Position numbers and translations under genes: made by a program
Shown here: positions 60,101 through 60,750 of the stretch, in pieces
How the letters are laid out: every line of letters begins with the position of its first letter
Numbering within the stretch: the stretch's first letter is position 1
The notes under the pieces: model-generated
The model's database searches: none
Seen by the model: only the letters and a program-made list of their open reading frames with translations
Told to the model about the DNA's origin: nothing
From: Anisus vortex
Lineage: Eukaryota; Mollusca; Gastropoda; Planorbidae
NCBI GenBank assembly: GCA_949126835.1
Contig: OX421492.1
Location: 42,310,998 to 42,374,997 of the forward strand
Length of the DNA: 64,000 bases
Direction of reading: 5' to 3'

Positions 60101-60750
60101 GACTTAAGATCTAACATCGAACTCCCTTAGTAATCGAGCCAATGAGACTTAAGATCTAACATCGAACTCACTTAGTAATCGAACCAATCAGACTTAAGAT
60201 CTAACATCGAACTCACTTTGTCCTGATACAGTAATTCTCGTTCCTCCATTGATACTGCCACATTTTGGTGTCACGCTATAAACTCTGGGGACTGCAATGC
60301 ACAACATTCCAGATTATTGAAAATAAAATTAGAGTCTATACAACCCCCATAAGTCGATACAAATTATTTAAGTTTATACAAGTCAATTTGTTTGTCATTC
60401 TGTTTGACTGTCATAGAAACTCAATAAAAATATTTCTGAGATGTGTATGAAGAGTAGTCGGCGTAAGTAAGTCATAAGTTAAACTTATTATATGTAGAGA
60501 ATCATCAAAGCTTAAGTAAAATAAAACATTGCGACTCAAGTATCTACAGAATCTAGAATATCTTAAGACTTGCAAAAGTCTATATTAAACACAATGATTA
60601 GGCACTATACTTCAAAAAATATTTCTAATGCAAATAAAAAAAAAACATGATAATACAATCTGATGGGTTCCTACCTGCAGTTTGTCCAAGTTTAAATGTA
60701 ACACATACAAAATATATAAAAGCCCATATAGGATGAAATTTTAAAATCAT
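1..60750 (-). CDS. PKHD1L1: Fibrocystin-L (PKHD1L1)-like giant receptor, 79 exons seen, 3' end outside window
   Basis: Large single-pass type I membrane protein. The exons were placed by splice consensus and reading-frame continuity: cumulative phases agree at all 78 internal junctions, giving 4,362 codons plus 1 nt with no stop seen. Domain order is signal peptide, three IPT/TIG, PA14, an unassigned stretch, four IPT, a cupredoxin-like module, seven IPT, G8, beta-helix, G8, beta-helix, stalk with a furin-type site, and a transmembrane segment. This order and size match the fibrocystin-L family (vertebrate members are a little over 4,200 residues). Known vertebrate roles are at the cell surface, for example the coat of sensory hair bundles; the role in this animal is unknown. 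Exon 79 ends in a good donor (GTAAGT), so at least one cytoplasmic-tail exon lies to the left of position 1. The start is the ATG at 60748-60750, which opens a hydrophobic signal peptide. Short fibrocystin (PKHD1) is less likely because of the PA14 domain and the length. Confidence 0.94.
158..812 (-). CDS. PKHD1L1: Exons 78-79: membrane-proximal segment and transmembrane helix
   Basis: Exons 625-812 and 158-287 (residues 4257-4362). Exon 78 starts GSIIVVLTIEATTTGYNQTI and contains two sequons and two Cys. Exon 79 reads ESGEHSPFPAK, then a transmembrane helix of about 22 residues (FIIIIVVLSVLLLVVVFILI), then YKLYIQPKTKTH, a basic stop-transfer segment. The intron after it starts GTAAGT at 157, so the cytoplasmic tail is coded outside the window. 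Exon 78's first 22 bases are duplicated 13 times in the preceding intron. Confidence 0.92.
791..1442. repeat. 48-bp tandem array duplicating the acceptor of exon 78 (14 copies)
   Basis: The marker TAACAC recurs at exactly 48-base steps from 793 to 1417. Read on the minus strand, each unit is an intron end (ATTTTACAG), the first 22 bases of exon 78 (GTAGTATTATTGTAG...), and filler. The unit is 16 codons with no stop: GSIIVVLT SLFCDHFT. The real exon copy is the leftmost. Middle copies are nearly identical, while the end copies carry variants (TTGCAG; GGAAG), so expansion looks recent and internal. Confidence 0.97.
1443..2372. other. Rest of intron 77: old interspersed debris
   Basis: AT-rich intron with no exon. 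Around 2170-2310 a GC-richer patch (AGGAAGGAGATTAAGAGG, then GGTGTGCATGGACAGAGG) ending in GATGATGATG looks like the decayed 3' end of a LINE, but no reading frame survives. A second patch at about 1700-1870 is unassigned. Confidence 0.4.
2373..5614 (-). CDS. PKHD1L1: Exons 73-77: juxtamembrane ectodomain
   Basis: Exons 5417-5614, 3769-3999, 3272-3403, 3073-3169 and 2373-2654 (residues 3944-4256). Beta-rich segments with several N-glycosylation sequons (NVSV, NFTE, NLTAS, NDNST-like). Exon 74 has the strand pattern ELAILMRGEYTLEFRVTSPS, and exon 77 has GKCMLQVMVQSQPSLYSLSK; both recall Ig-like or cadherin-like strands that precede the membrane in this family. Exon 77 ends AAA G|GTAATG, a phase-1 donor that meets the multiplied acceptors of exon 78. 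Confidence 0.85.
4000..5416. other. Intron 73: AT-rich, with a LINE/SINE-like 3' tail at 4560-4737
   Basis: The stretch around 4640-4737 (GCGCTCTGAGCTTACATTATG, then GGCAGCGCTATACAAATATT and an ATT microsatellite) recurs inverted at 20052-20150. It is the 3' end of a dispersed element with an (ATT)n tail. Nothing recognisable elsewhere in the intron. Confidence 0.6.
4560..4737 (+). mobile_element. Retroelement 3' end with (ATT)n tail
   Basis: Ends in AGCGCTATACAAAT followed by about 12 ATT units. Shares roughly 95 bases with the inverted copy at 20052-20150, including TTCTTAGTTGTATGTTAAA. A self-priming tail of this type indicates a non-LTR element or its SINE partner. No coding sequence is left. 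Confidence 0.6.
5904..6666 (-). CDS. PKHD1L1: Exons 71-72: stalk with furin-type RRKR site
   Basis: Exons 6495-6666 and 5904-6059 (residues 3835-3943). Exon 71 reads WVMCGNSELTVTQTEALIVS ... NLAAFLNIDPRK, which resembles a SEA/REJ-like stalk segment. Exon 72 carries SASGRRKRSTSS with the R-R-K-R motif at about residues 3906-3909, matching the proprotein-convertase consensus R-x-K/R-R in an open, Ser-rich loop. Fibrocystins are known to undergo such proteolytic processing; that this site is used here is an inference. The donor of exon 71 is embedded in an 81-bp tandem array. Confidence 0.87.
6112..6494. repeat. 81-bp tandem array duplicating the donor of exon 71
   Basis: ATCTATATC recurs at 6120, 6201, 6282 and 6363 (81-bp steps); a 30-bp sub-repeat (AATCTAAACAAAGTTTATTC) fills 6415-6490. 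On the minus strand each full unit contains the last 17 bases of exon 71 and its donor (CCAGAAAG|GTAAGAAT). Three extra donors therefore lie in intron 71 at about 6193, 6274 and 6355, besides the real one at 6494. Read-through from the true donor meets a stop within about seven codons, so the extra donors would truncate the protein. Confidence 0.95.
6667..7712. other. Intron 70: AT-rich, nothing recognised
   Basis: About 1 kb of very AT-rich sequence with A and T homopolymers, no repeat unit, no open frame of note and no element ends that I could recognise. Confidence 0.7.
7713..11138 (-). CDS. PKHD1L1: Exons 66-70: post-helix ectodomain
   Basis: Exons 10906-11138, 9595-9776, 8733-8802, 8283-8407 and 7713-7852 (residues 3585-3834). 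Exon 66 reads NPADCVDMDCDGLKKCMIQD then LDGTFLG, an Asp-rich segment conserved in the family, and YEWDGDPRHGLGDYRIPSIM. Exon 68 (70 nt) encodes DHGWCSGYTCQKRVSTFQAI, a Cys pair likely forming a disulfide. Exon 66 uses a weak donor (AAAG|GTTGTA), but the frame into exon 67 (GIFKTDNCTWLP) is exact. No named domain applies. Confidence 0.87.
8024..8210 (+). mobile_element. LINE 3' end coding a reverse-transcriptase C-terminus
   Basis: Plus-strand translation from 8024 gives WNSLSQTLRESGTRETFKKN then LKTFLFG and a stop at 8105-8107. The W-N-S-L ... F-K-x-x-L-K-T-x-L-F ending is the typical last segment of LINE reverse transcriptases of the CR1/jockey type. About 100 bases of 3' UTR follow, ending AGCGCTATAGAAATG and a CTTAT microsatellite. 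The end resembles the tail at 4560-4737. It lies antisense in intron 69. Confidence 0.7.
10511..10795. repeat. 56-bp tandem repeat, about 5 copies, intron 66
   Basis: AATGAATAAACA recurs every 56 bases from 10513, with the unit containing TTTCAATAGATTGTTGTTAA. Copies differ by one or two substitutions. It lies mid-intron, well away from the exon 66 donor at 10905. No coding potential. Confidence 0.95.
11139..12080. other. Intron 65: no gene; G-run and AT-rich sequence
   Basis: Holds a GT/poly-T stretch followed by a run of ten G at about 11701-11710. A loosely duplicated segment lies at 11430-11540 (CTTGCTTTACATGAATACAC). No element could be named. Confidence 0.6.
12081..16141 (-). CDS. PKHD1L1: Exons 61-65: second right-handed beta-helix region
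   Basis: Exons 15974-16141, 15361-15597, 14333-14596, 13647-14111 and 12081-12243 (residues 3152-3584). Helix repeats seen: IVALLSRNIRIEG, ISNVEFYHTGQEGF, NGIEIDNNIVYQTVNAG, TQITNNLVTLSIWPGTYNG, NDLVLTNNIVAGSERAGYH, FGIYHNNKANVIFQQNILVE, FVELKNNTFIGK. At exon 62 the in-frame acceptor is AAAG|GTTTTGCC at 15597; a CAG eleven bases further would lose four residues or shift phase with the available donor, so the first is chosen. Exon 65 (starting NVFVDFNSCTGGTDHAI) has had its 5' part and acceptor multiplied in the intron upstream. Confidence 0.9.
12244..13140. repeat. 79-bp tandem array duplicating the acceptor and 5' part of exon 65 (11 extra copies)
   Basis: AATAGCATGG recurs at 12272, 12351, 12430 and so on every 79 bases to 13141. 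Each unit, on the minus strand, carries intron end TTTTACAG plus the first 51 or so bases of exon 65 (ATAATGTATTTGTTGAC ... GACCATGCTAT). The real exon, which continues to a donor at 12080, is the leftmost copy. The unit nearest the exon is 81 bases long, so its acceptor keeps frame; those beyond shift by one and run into AGA TAA at the next junction. Confidence 0.97.
13141..13646. other. Remainder of intron 64
   Basis: AT-rich, about 500 bases between the repeat array and exon 64. No repeats or frames recognised. Confidence 0.7.
14597..15360. other. Intron 62: AT-rich, nothing recognised
   Basis: About 760 bases without repeat units or coding signals. Confidence 0.7.
16222..16445 (-). mobile_element. 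Degenerate tRNA-derived SINE copy, intron 60
   Basis: Shares the order of blocks of the best copy at 43138-43398 read on the plus strand: 'TTCACCAGTT', 'GACCAGCACAATACATAGCC', 'CAGGTACTCATTAGACTCA', 'GGACACCCTCCACGCC' and 'ATTCAAACCCAAGAC' (a decayed B box). Strongly diverged. Confidence 0.6.
16565..18047 (-). CDS. PKHD1L1: Exons 58-60: second G8 domain
   Basis: Exons 17817-18047, 17204-17458 and 16565-16804 (residues 2910-3151). Exon 58 opens with a strongly basic run RKQSRKKR, then a Cys-rich turn YQCFYKGCNPPPDP, then the G8 start EYWSFSSTWNT. Exon 59 carries the G8 core: YIIVDKAIPKLGKLILEGGL, VTLDVEYLHITGRLVAGW, LLIRLRG. Exon 60 has YGGLQLHGKDR and SWTTGDIILITTTDYNPWHT, the same linker motif seen after G8-1. 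The paired arrangement G8-helix-G8-helix fits the family. Confidence 0.9.
16862..17075 (-). mobile_element. Degenerate tRNA-derived SINE copy, intron 59
   Basis: Same family: 'AAAGCATACAGAGGGATTG', 'GTGGCAACCACATTGCCCAG' and 'ATTCAATCCAGACACCTTC' align with the blocks of the copy at 43138-43398. Old and incomplete. Confidence 0.55.
18048..18685. other. Intron 57: AT-rich, nothing recognised
   Basis: About 640 bases, homopolymer-rich, no repeats or frames of note. Confidence 0.65.
18686..22801 (-). CDS. PKHD1L1: Exons 48-57: first right-handed beta-helix (PbH1) region
   Basis: Exons 22591-22801, 22368-22474, 21757-21936, 21386-21564, 20854-21073, 20209-20508, 19889-19999, 19393-19574, 18969-19188 and 18686-18851 (residues 2285-2909). 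Repeated short strand-turn units typical of parallel beta-helices are clear: NVVVRGHRNVEF, RYAIHFHRNG, CSIHKSFNRAVNIHGSHNAL, then YNVVYDIMGGALFLEDGDE and HNNVAGGTHFGVWYR. The IHFH and NIHGSHN strings are strongly conserved in the TMEM2/CEMIP/fibrocystin-L superfamily. Exons 55-57 form a non-helical insert before G8-2. The junction of exons 50 and 51 needs a GC donor (see separate entry). Confidence 0.9.
20052..20150 (-). mobile_element. Retroelement 3' tail, inverted copy of the element at 4560-4737
   Basis: Begins with AATAATAATAATAATATTTG and continues TATAGCGCTTCCAACAAAC, the reverse complement of the tail in intron 73. Lies in intron 53 close to exon 53. Confidence 0.6.
21751..21756 (-). 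promoter_or_regulatory. PKHD1L1: Non-canonical GC splice donor of intron 50
   Basis: The end of exon 50 reads AATGCTTTG|GCAAGT. A GC donor here joins TTG to ATT GAG TAC of exon 51 (acceptor TATAG at 21565) and gives SHNALIEYNVVYD in frame, a conserved beta-helix passage. The only nearby GT (four bases further) would create an immediate stop. The GC donor otherwise matches the consensus well (G|GCAAGT), as GC-AG introns usually do. Confidence 0.8.
22978..23170 (-). mobile_element. Degenerate tRNA-derived SINE copy, intron 47
   Basis: Blocks 'ATTATGTGGCCAGCACAATG', 'CCTTGCAGCGTAAAC' and 'GAGTACTCATCAGTGCTGGG' correspond to the family consensus. Immediately followed by the 32-bp array, and the junction retains 'ACCAGGGTTAAGCCC' from the SINE's B-box side. 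Confidence 0.6.
23185..23789. repeat. 32-bp tandem repeat, about 19 copies, intron 47
   Basis: The unit contains AACCTGCCCTCTGCTGCTGG and AGATAATTAGC, with a 32-bp period from 23185. Only scattered single-base variants (for example CTGCTAC at 23455, GCCCACTG at 23641). It grew out of the B-box end of a SINE copy, not from an exon. Spaced repeats without unique spacers, so not a CRISPR. Confidence 0.96.
23913..24724 (-). CDS. PKHD1L1: Exons 44-47: first G8 domain
   Basis: Exons 24568-24724, 24396-24475, 24158-24293 and 23913-24064 (residues 2110-2284). The G8 fold is named for conserved glycines. Seen here: LWSSPYTWGGESPPTDGDFV, then ILLDTNTTVLKMLLIQGGQL, then LFDEANIELHAENILITNNG, then KAFITLHGHL and TKTLAVREGTLNLYG. 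Exon 47 follows with the strand WTLLANTAAAGQSTLQLEHE and the motif DWSPGDEIVIATTG that links G8 to the beta-helix in this family and in TMEM2/CEMIP. In that superfamily G8 plus helix domains can act on hyaluronan, but this function is not shown for fibrocystin-L. Confidence 0.9.
24864..30357 (-). CDS. PKHD1L1: Exons 33-43: IPT/TIG domains 8-14
   Basis: Exons 30143-30357, 29531-29639, 28590-28709, 28037-28119, 27590-27809, 27042-27400, 26701-26916, 26022-26202, 25439-25579, 25166-25334 and 24864-25017 (residues 1453-2109). IPT openings seen: YVDSISLDHGTF plus ITFFGKGF (8), ILSISPSEGGSNAGG plus LLTIIGEGF (9), VLSVDPAEISEG plus LTIIGSDF (10), IAAIKSPEKSGIYGG plus LLVEGNGF (11), VISVSPDKGT plus VITISGSGF (12), FTISPQKGGSTNGG plus VTLSGSGF (13) and TSVSPSRGGTGGG plus LLTITGTNFG (14). 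Exon 37 is Cys-rich (TCETHCGSTCTSENE). Domain 14 ends at the boundary with the first G8 domain, as in the family. Confidence 0.9.
25660..25885 (-). mobile_element. tRNA-derived SINE copy, intron 40
   Basis: Clear family member: 'TCCGTGGCCACAGCATACAA', 'TTGGCCAGCACAATGCCCAA', 'CAGGTACCCATCTCAGCTGG', 'ATTTAAACCAGGGACC' (B box) and 'GCCGAGCATGCTCCTACTAG' (decayed A-box end). Confidence 0.7.
26203..26700. other. Intron 39: extremely AT-rich
   Basis: About 500 bases with almost no G or C; no repeats or signals identified. Confidence 0.7.
28710..29530. other. Intron 34: AT-rich with short TA/TATATG tracts
   Basis: About 820 bases with TATATA runs at about 28905-28960 and a GGAAGGGGGTAGGGG patch at 28980. 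No element recognised. Confidence 0.65.
29748..29975 (-). mobile_element. tRNA-derived SINE copy, intron 33
   Basis: Blocks 'GGGCTAGTGAAGCAATGTTC', 'TGTGTGGCCAGCACAATGCA', 'CATTCAGAGCTGGGTAGACT', 'GGTTTGAACCCTAGG' (B box) and 'GTGCTGCTGCTAGACCACC' (A-box end). Second best preserved copy. Confidence 0.75.
30937..31507 (-). CDS. PKHD1L1: Exons 31-32: cupredoxin-like module inside the IPT array
   Basis: Exons 31322-31507 and 30937-31107 (residues 1335-1453). The sequence YAWDKDPVKVNVGDYITWTW followed by THRFTTVGNFYYWTGYMD and STIYFRGTVIV has the cadence of a blue-copper (plastocyanin-like) fold: a V-x-V-G-D-x-I-x-W strand, a His in the next strand, then G-x-F-x-Y and a final strand. The position of the copper-ligand Cys in true cupredoxins is Trp here (FYYW), so copper binding looks lost. 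A similar module interrupts the IPT array in other fibrocystins. Frame joins exon 30 (phase 1) and exon 33 (phase 1). Confidence 0.75.
31775..31840 (-). mobile_element. Small fragment of the I-type LINE, intron 30
   Basis: The stretch GTCCAGCATTTATTGTGGCT and on to AAATGCTGAGCCAT matches 62561-62600 of the LINE upstream of the gene (one base differs in the second half), preceded by a similar GGGAGGATCAG. It is a short remnant of the RNase H coding region (around TDGLAFKATINAGL). Confidence 0.75.
32005..34382 (-). CDS. PKHD1L1: Exons 25-30: IPT/TIG domains 4-7
   Basis: Exons 34148-34382, 33588-33851, 33352-33476, 33106-33241, 32493-32679 and 32005-32252 (residues 937-1334). Each domain opens with the family signature: PSVTGILPEKG plus VSVSITGNGF; VTSFSPNSGSIEGG plus TVLTIKGFGF; VVQSISVSSSNVLGGG plus TITISGQGF; and NVLSMSPDFGSLYGG plus LVITGNGF. 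Each closes with a Cys-containing strand such as LIQCTLG, TITCRTP or SIKCRID. The opening pair is usually split by a phase-1 intron between the two glycines (G|GT). This is the regular arrangement expected for domains multiplied by exon-pair duplication. Confidence 0.9.
34553..35110. mobile_element. hAT-like non-autonomous element, one end recognised
   Basis: Begins CAGGGGTCGGCAACCTTTTG, a classic hAT terminal motif. An internal inverted repeat (AAAGACCAAGTGAAGAGC at about 34640; its complement at about 35070-35092) suggests a foldback structure. I did not find the matching right terminus or an 8-bp duplication, so the right limit is approximate. Lies in intron 24. Confidence 0.5.
35111..35699. 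other. Remainder of intron 24
   Basis: About 590 bases of AT-rich sequence; a short partial duplication (ACAAAATATAGTGCTAGTA and AAAATATAGGGCTAGTAAA near 35355-35410). Nothing else seen. Confidence 0.6.
35700..39261 (-). CDS. PKHD1L1: Exons 17-24: ectodomain stretch between PA14 and the IPT array
   Basis: Exons 39118-39261, 38807-38970, 38194-38400, 37898-38022, 37052-37215, 36528-36685, 36090-36216 and 35700-35863 (residues 519-936). I recognise no named domain. The sequence is beta-rich with scattered Cys and N-glycosylation sequons (for example NNST, NGTT). Exons 19-21 (RCHPLL ... CGRYSV ... WTFWCGDV) resemble a carbohydrate-binding-like beta-sandwich region that follows PA14 in fibrocystin-L relatives, but this is a weak impression. 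All phases join and introns are short to moderate. Placed in the gene by frame continuity on both sides rather than by motif. Confidence 0.82.
37216..37897. other. Intron 20: AT-rich, nothing recognised
   Basis: About 680 bases with many AACTAA-type short motifs but no regular period and no coding signal. Confidence 0.65.
39262..40080. other. Intron 16: nothing recognised
   Basis: About 820 bases, somewhat less AT-rich than its neighbours, without repeats, element ends or open frames I could assign. Confidence 0.6.
40081..41822 (-). CDS. PKHD1L1: Exons 13-16: PA14 domain
   Basis: Exons 41581-41822, 41092-41159, 40348-40507 and 40081-40195 (residues about 318-518). Exon 13 carries the PA14 core: RGFYVYIQN, then WPSHAIQMVGYFAPITTGQY followed by a strand ASLYMSLTMDP. 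In PA14 folds this is the beta-barrel segment before the sugar- or ligand-binding loop. Exon 14 has EAEQKYYTEVYY, the usual 'hydrophobic, xxxYYxEV' end of PA14 modules. Exons 15-16 continue into a less recognisable region. In the family PA14 follows the third IPT, as here. PA14 domains often bind carbohydrate, but the binding loop cannot be judged from sequence alone. Confidence 0.85.
40508..41091. other. Intron 14: nothing recognised
   Basis: About 580 bases, AT-rich, with repeated 'TCACAAACT' words at 40600-40635 but no defined unit. Confidence 0.6.
41908..42345. repeat. 109-bp tandem repeat, about 4 copies, intron 12
   Basis: ACGACTGAACACTAATTGTG recurs at 41961, 42070, 42179 and 42288, a 109-bp period. 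The unit itself is built from smaller GTTAAGATGAATGCTATATG-like words, so it is a higher-order repeat. Confidence 0.94.
42346..42497. repeat. 20-21-bp tandem repeat next to the 109-bp array
   Basis: About seven copies of TTAAGATGAATTCTATGTG, the simple word from which the adjacent 109-bp unit is made. Intron 12. Confidence 0.9.
42815..50964 (-). CDS. PKHD1L1: Exons 4-12: IPT/TIG domains 1 (end) to 3
   Basis: Exons 50865-50964, 49799-49856, 46864-46948, 46204-46257, 45996-46060, 45313-45355, 44210-44277, 43415-43525 and 42815-42910 (residues 98-323). Exon 4 finishes IPT 1 (KVNVSVDGVSVPETNYC). Exon 5 starts IPT 2 with TPTIDSLKPTSGVPG. Exons 6-10 hold its divergent body, including the strand VYFGGQKCEI. 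Exon 11 opens IPT 3 (ISGLSLHEGSTEGNTLLTV) and exon 12 closes it (TEIKCLTP). The exons are very small (43-111 nt), unlike the rest of the gene. Phases run 0,1,2,2,1,2,1,1,1 and join cleanly. The extracellular IPT folds are immunoglobulin-like modules of surface receptors and transcription factors; a ligand cannot be inferred. Confidence 0.85.
43138..43398 (-). mobile_element. tRNA-derived SINE, best preserved copy, intron 11
   Basis: On the minus strand it opens with a tRNA-like head: GGTAGCCGAGCGGCAGCGCG (A box type) and, about 35 bases on, GGGTTCGAATC (B box). The body includes AGTCTACCCAGCTCTGATGG and GCTGGCCACACAATCACATA. These boxes mark an RNA polymerase III promoter of a tRNA-derived SINE. 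Five older relatives lie in introns 33, 40, 47, 59 and 60, all in the same orientation. Confidence 0.85.
43813..44146. repeat. 24-bp tandem repeat, 14 copies, intron 10
   Basis: Unit ATGTTACAAGATAAACTAAC plus ATCT, period 24. Because 24 is a multiple of three, all frames stay open for 100 codons or so, but there is no sign of a gene. It ends about 65 bases before exon 10's donor side. Confidence 0.95.
44278..45312. other. Intron 9: AT-rich, nothing recognised
   Basis: About 1 kb, with a run of about 20 A next to exon 10's acceptor (44290-44310). No element or frame assigned. Confidence 0.6.
45475..45985. repeat. 56-bp tandem repeat, about 9 copies, starting beside the exon 8 donor
   Basis: ATAACTCATAGAGTT recurs every 56 bases from 45475; the unit also holds TTTCTTTCAACTAAATATAC. 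In transcript direction the array begins only a few bases after the donor of exon 8 (GTATTTAT at 45995), but the donor itself is not repeated. Confidence 0.95.
46340..46863. other. Left part of intron 6, with a G-run
   Basis: Contains a (TA)n tract at 46400-46430 and a run of about 15 G at 46640-46654. No element recognised. Confidence 0.55.
47049..47070. repeat. Perfect 22-bp palindrome in intron 5
   Basis: CACTGATCTAT followed directly by ATAGATCAGTG. A related hairpin with a short loop occurs at 48146-48173. The two may be ends or footprints of one mobile element spanning the 1.1 kb between them. Confidence 0.85.
47854..47995 (+). pseudogene. LINE RNase H fragment
   Basis: Plus-strand frame from 47854 reads MQGVKVTLQWIPSHARVAGN then EIANPFAKKGK and ends at TGA 47993-47995. 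LQWIPSHxxVxGNExA is the final motif of RNase H domains of I/jockey-type LINEs. The last catalytic Asp (after GNExA) is Asn here, so the copy is dead. The sequence from about 47520 to 47853 is probably the same element out of frame. Confidence 0.75.
48146..48173. repeat. Hairpin related to the palindrome at 47049
   Basis: CCACTGATCT, loop CTTTTTAT, AGATCAGTGG. Shares ten bases per arm with the 47049-47070 palindrome. Confidence 0.8.
48565..48790 (+). repeat. GC-rich dispersed repeat, left arm of an inverted pair
   Basis: Blocks GGCACCGGGTGGTTCTCGAG, CCACTGCTTCCTCCCCACCG, AGTGCAATGGATCTCGGACC and TATGGGTACAGTAG recur in inverted order at 52145-52369 with roughly 85% identity by eye. Much more GC-rich than its surroundings. 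Family unknown; the right copy abuts a LINE remnant, so it may be a LINE 5' region. Confidence 0.85.
51070..51270. repeat. Short copy of the G-run/GGTTTGG minisatellite
   Basis: Poly-G tracts (51101-51127 and 51252-51266) flank a few units like GAGGTTCGGTGAACTAGTG, the same words that fill 54630-55250. Intron 3. Confidence 0.7.
51284..51735. mobile_element. Candidate small DNA transposon (TTAA-flanked MITE-like)
   Basis: Starts TTAACCCATTTTCTGCTAGC, then CCCACTTATGGGACACTACG. Near the right end ACGTCCCATTTATGGGACAG and TAGCTAGTAGC form a partial inverted counterpart. TTAA followed by CCC is the target and terminus style of piggyBac elements, but a clean right terminus is missing. The first 40 bases recur at 63965-64000. 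Confidence 0.4.
52145..52369 (-). repeat. GC-rich dispersed repeat, right arm of the inverted pair
   Basis: Inverted partner of 48565-48790. It runs directly into the LINE remnant that begins at about 52370. Together the arms flank exons 4 and 5. Confidence 0.85.
52370..53560 (+). pseudogene. LINE reverse-transcriptase remnant with C-terminal C2H2 finger, antisense in intron 3
   Basis: Three plus-strand pieces belong to one non-LTR ORF2. Piece 1 (52373-52420) reads KILARWAENFNCVLN. Piece 2 (from about 52445) reads GIKLRYRCDGKLFNLRRL and FLFADDCSMIA, the reverse-transcriptase active-site motif (F-A-D-D). Piece 3 (52586-53236) reads FGLTISTKKTEV, FTYLGSTL, LPILLYACETW, RRTGHVVRMP and GGQKKRYKDT. 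After another frame change, 53302-53499 encodes CPHCGKLFRARTDLTSHLRT, a C2H2 zinc finger found at the end of this LINE group. Deletion after piece 1 and at least two frameshifts make it inactive. Confidence 0.85.
53561..54585. other. Intron 3 segment: GC-richer debris, unassigned
   Basis: 53580-53760 is GC-rich (GTGGGAACCGCAGTGAACGA, TTGGGCGTGACGTGGGGTGG) and may be the 3' UTR of the LINE or another element. 54180-54360 has a loose duplication (TTAGGACGTGCTATCGACAG; CTAGGACTCGCTATCGACGG). No frames. Confidence 0.5.
54586..55250. repeat. Degenerate minisatellite of GAGGTTTGGTGGACTAGTGTT units behind poly-G tracts
   Basis: After two G-runs (54591-54607 and 54620-54628) about 20-25 imperfect 24-28-bp units follow, each around TTGAGGTTTGGTGGACTA. 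Variation is high, so it is old. Long open frames on both strands here are a by-product. Confidence 0.85.
56122..56638 (+). pseudogene. Decayed reading frame interrupted by a hAT element
   Basis: Plus-strand frame 56122-56199 (SDTLVHKDIANSLAHAIVVY) continues after the insertion at 56551 in a matching frame (DADEIRDHQFVTEQVESGRK) to a stop near 56638. I do not recognise the protein; it is probably part of an older transposon. The insertion happened after this frame existed. Confidence 0.5.
56200..56542. mobile_element. hAT-type MITE with 8-bp target-site duplication
   Basis: 343 bp. Left end CAGGGGGCTCCAAACTACGG; right end, reverse-complemented, CAGGGATCTCCAAACTTTTC. These terminal inverted repeats are typical of hAT elements. 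GACCAAAG stands at 56192-56199 and again at 56543-56550, a perfect 8-bp duplication, the hAT hallmark. No transposase is encoded. Confidence 0.92.
56640..57980. other. Intron 3 segment without assigned features
   Basis: AT-rich. A short imperfect triplication (GAAAACTGAAGCCAATTTCA types) lies at 56600-56760. Otherwise nothing I could name. Confidence 0.55.
57984..58967. repeat. 39-bp satellite, about 25 copies, with a 312-bp higher-order duplication
   Basis: Unit TTCCCCAACAGTTCACTCAA plus ATACTGCTTGGATCACGGG, period 39. Because 39 is 13 codons, two plus-strand frames stay open for 355-390 codons, but they encode only the repeat. Variant units (CACGCG; AACATTTC) occur in the same order at 58145/58198/58219 and at 58457/58510/58531, exactly 312 bases (eight units) apart, showing block duplication. 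Intron 3, near exon 3. Confidence 0.96.
59367..60750 (-). CDS. PKHD1L1: Exons 1-3: signal peptide and IPT/TIG 1
   Basis: Exons 60675-60750, 60217-60291 and 59367-59505 (residues 1-97). Exon 1 reads MILKFHPIWAFIYFVCVTFK, a typical secretory signal: a short basic start, then a hydrophobic core, with probable cleavage near residue 22-25. Exon 2 opens the first IPT/TIG fold with the pattern VxSVTPxCGSxxGGTxITVSG, the usual opening of IPT domains in fibrocystins. Exon 3 continues it (NFARNFFNFG, then a Cys-containing strand ending at TCYT). The donor of exon 2 (AAA|GTGAGT) lies at the edge of a 45-bp tandem array. Intron 3, to exon 4, is about 8.4 kb and full of mobile-element debris. Confidence 0.88.
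59992..60216. repeat. 45-bp tandem array carrying the donor of exon 2 (5 copies)
   Basis: GAACCAATGAGACTTAAG or close variants start at 60001, 60046, 60091, 60136 and 60181. On the minus strand each unit contains AAGTGAGTTCGATG; the copy at 60216 is the true donor of exon 2 (CAAA|GTGAGT). Four further GTGAGT or near-donors follow in intron 2. Only two or three exonic bases are shared, so it is a donor-side intron repeat rather than an exon duplication. Confidence 0.93.
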
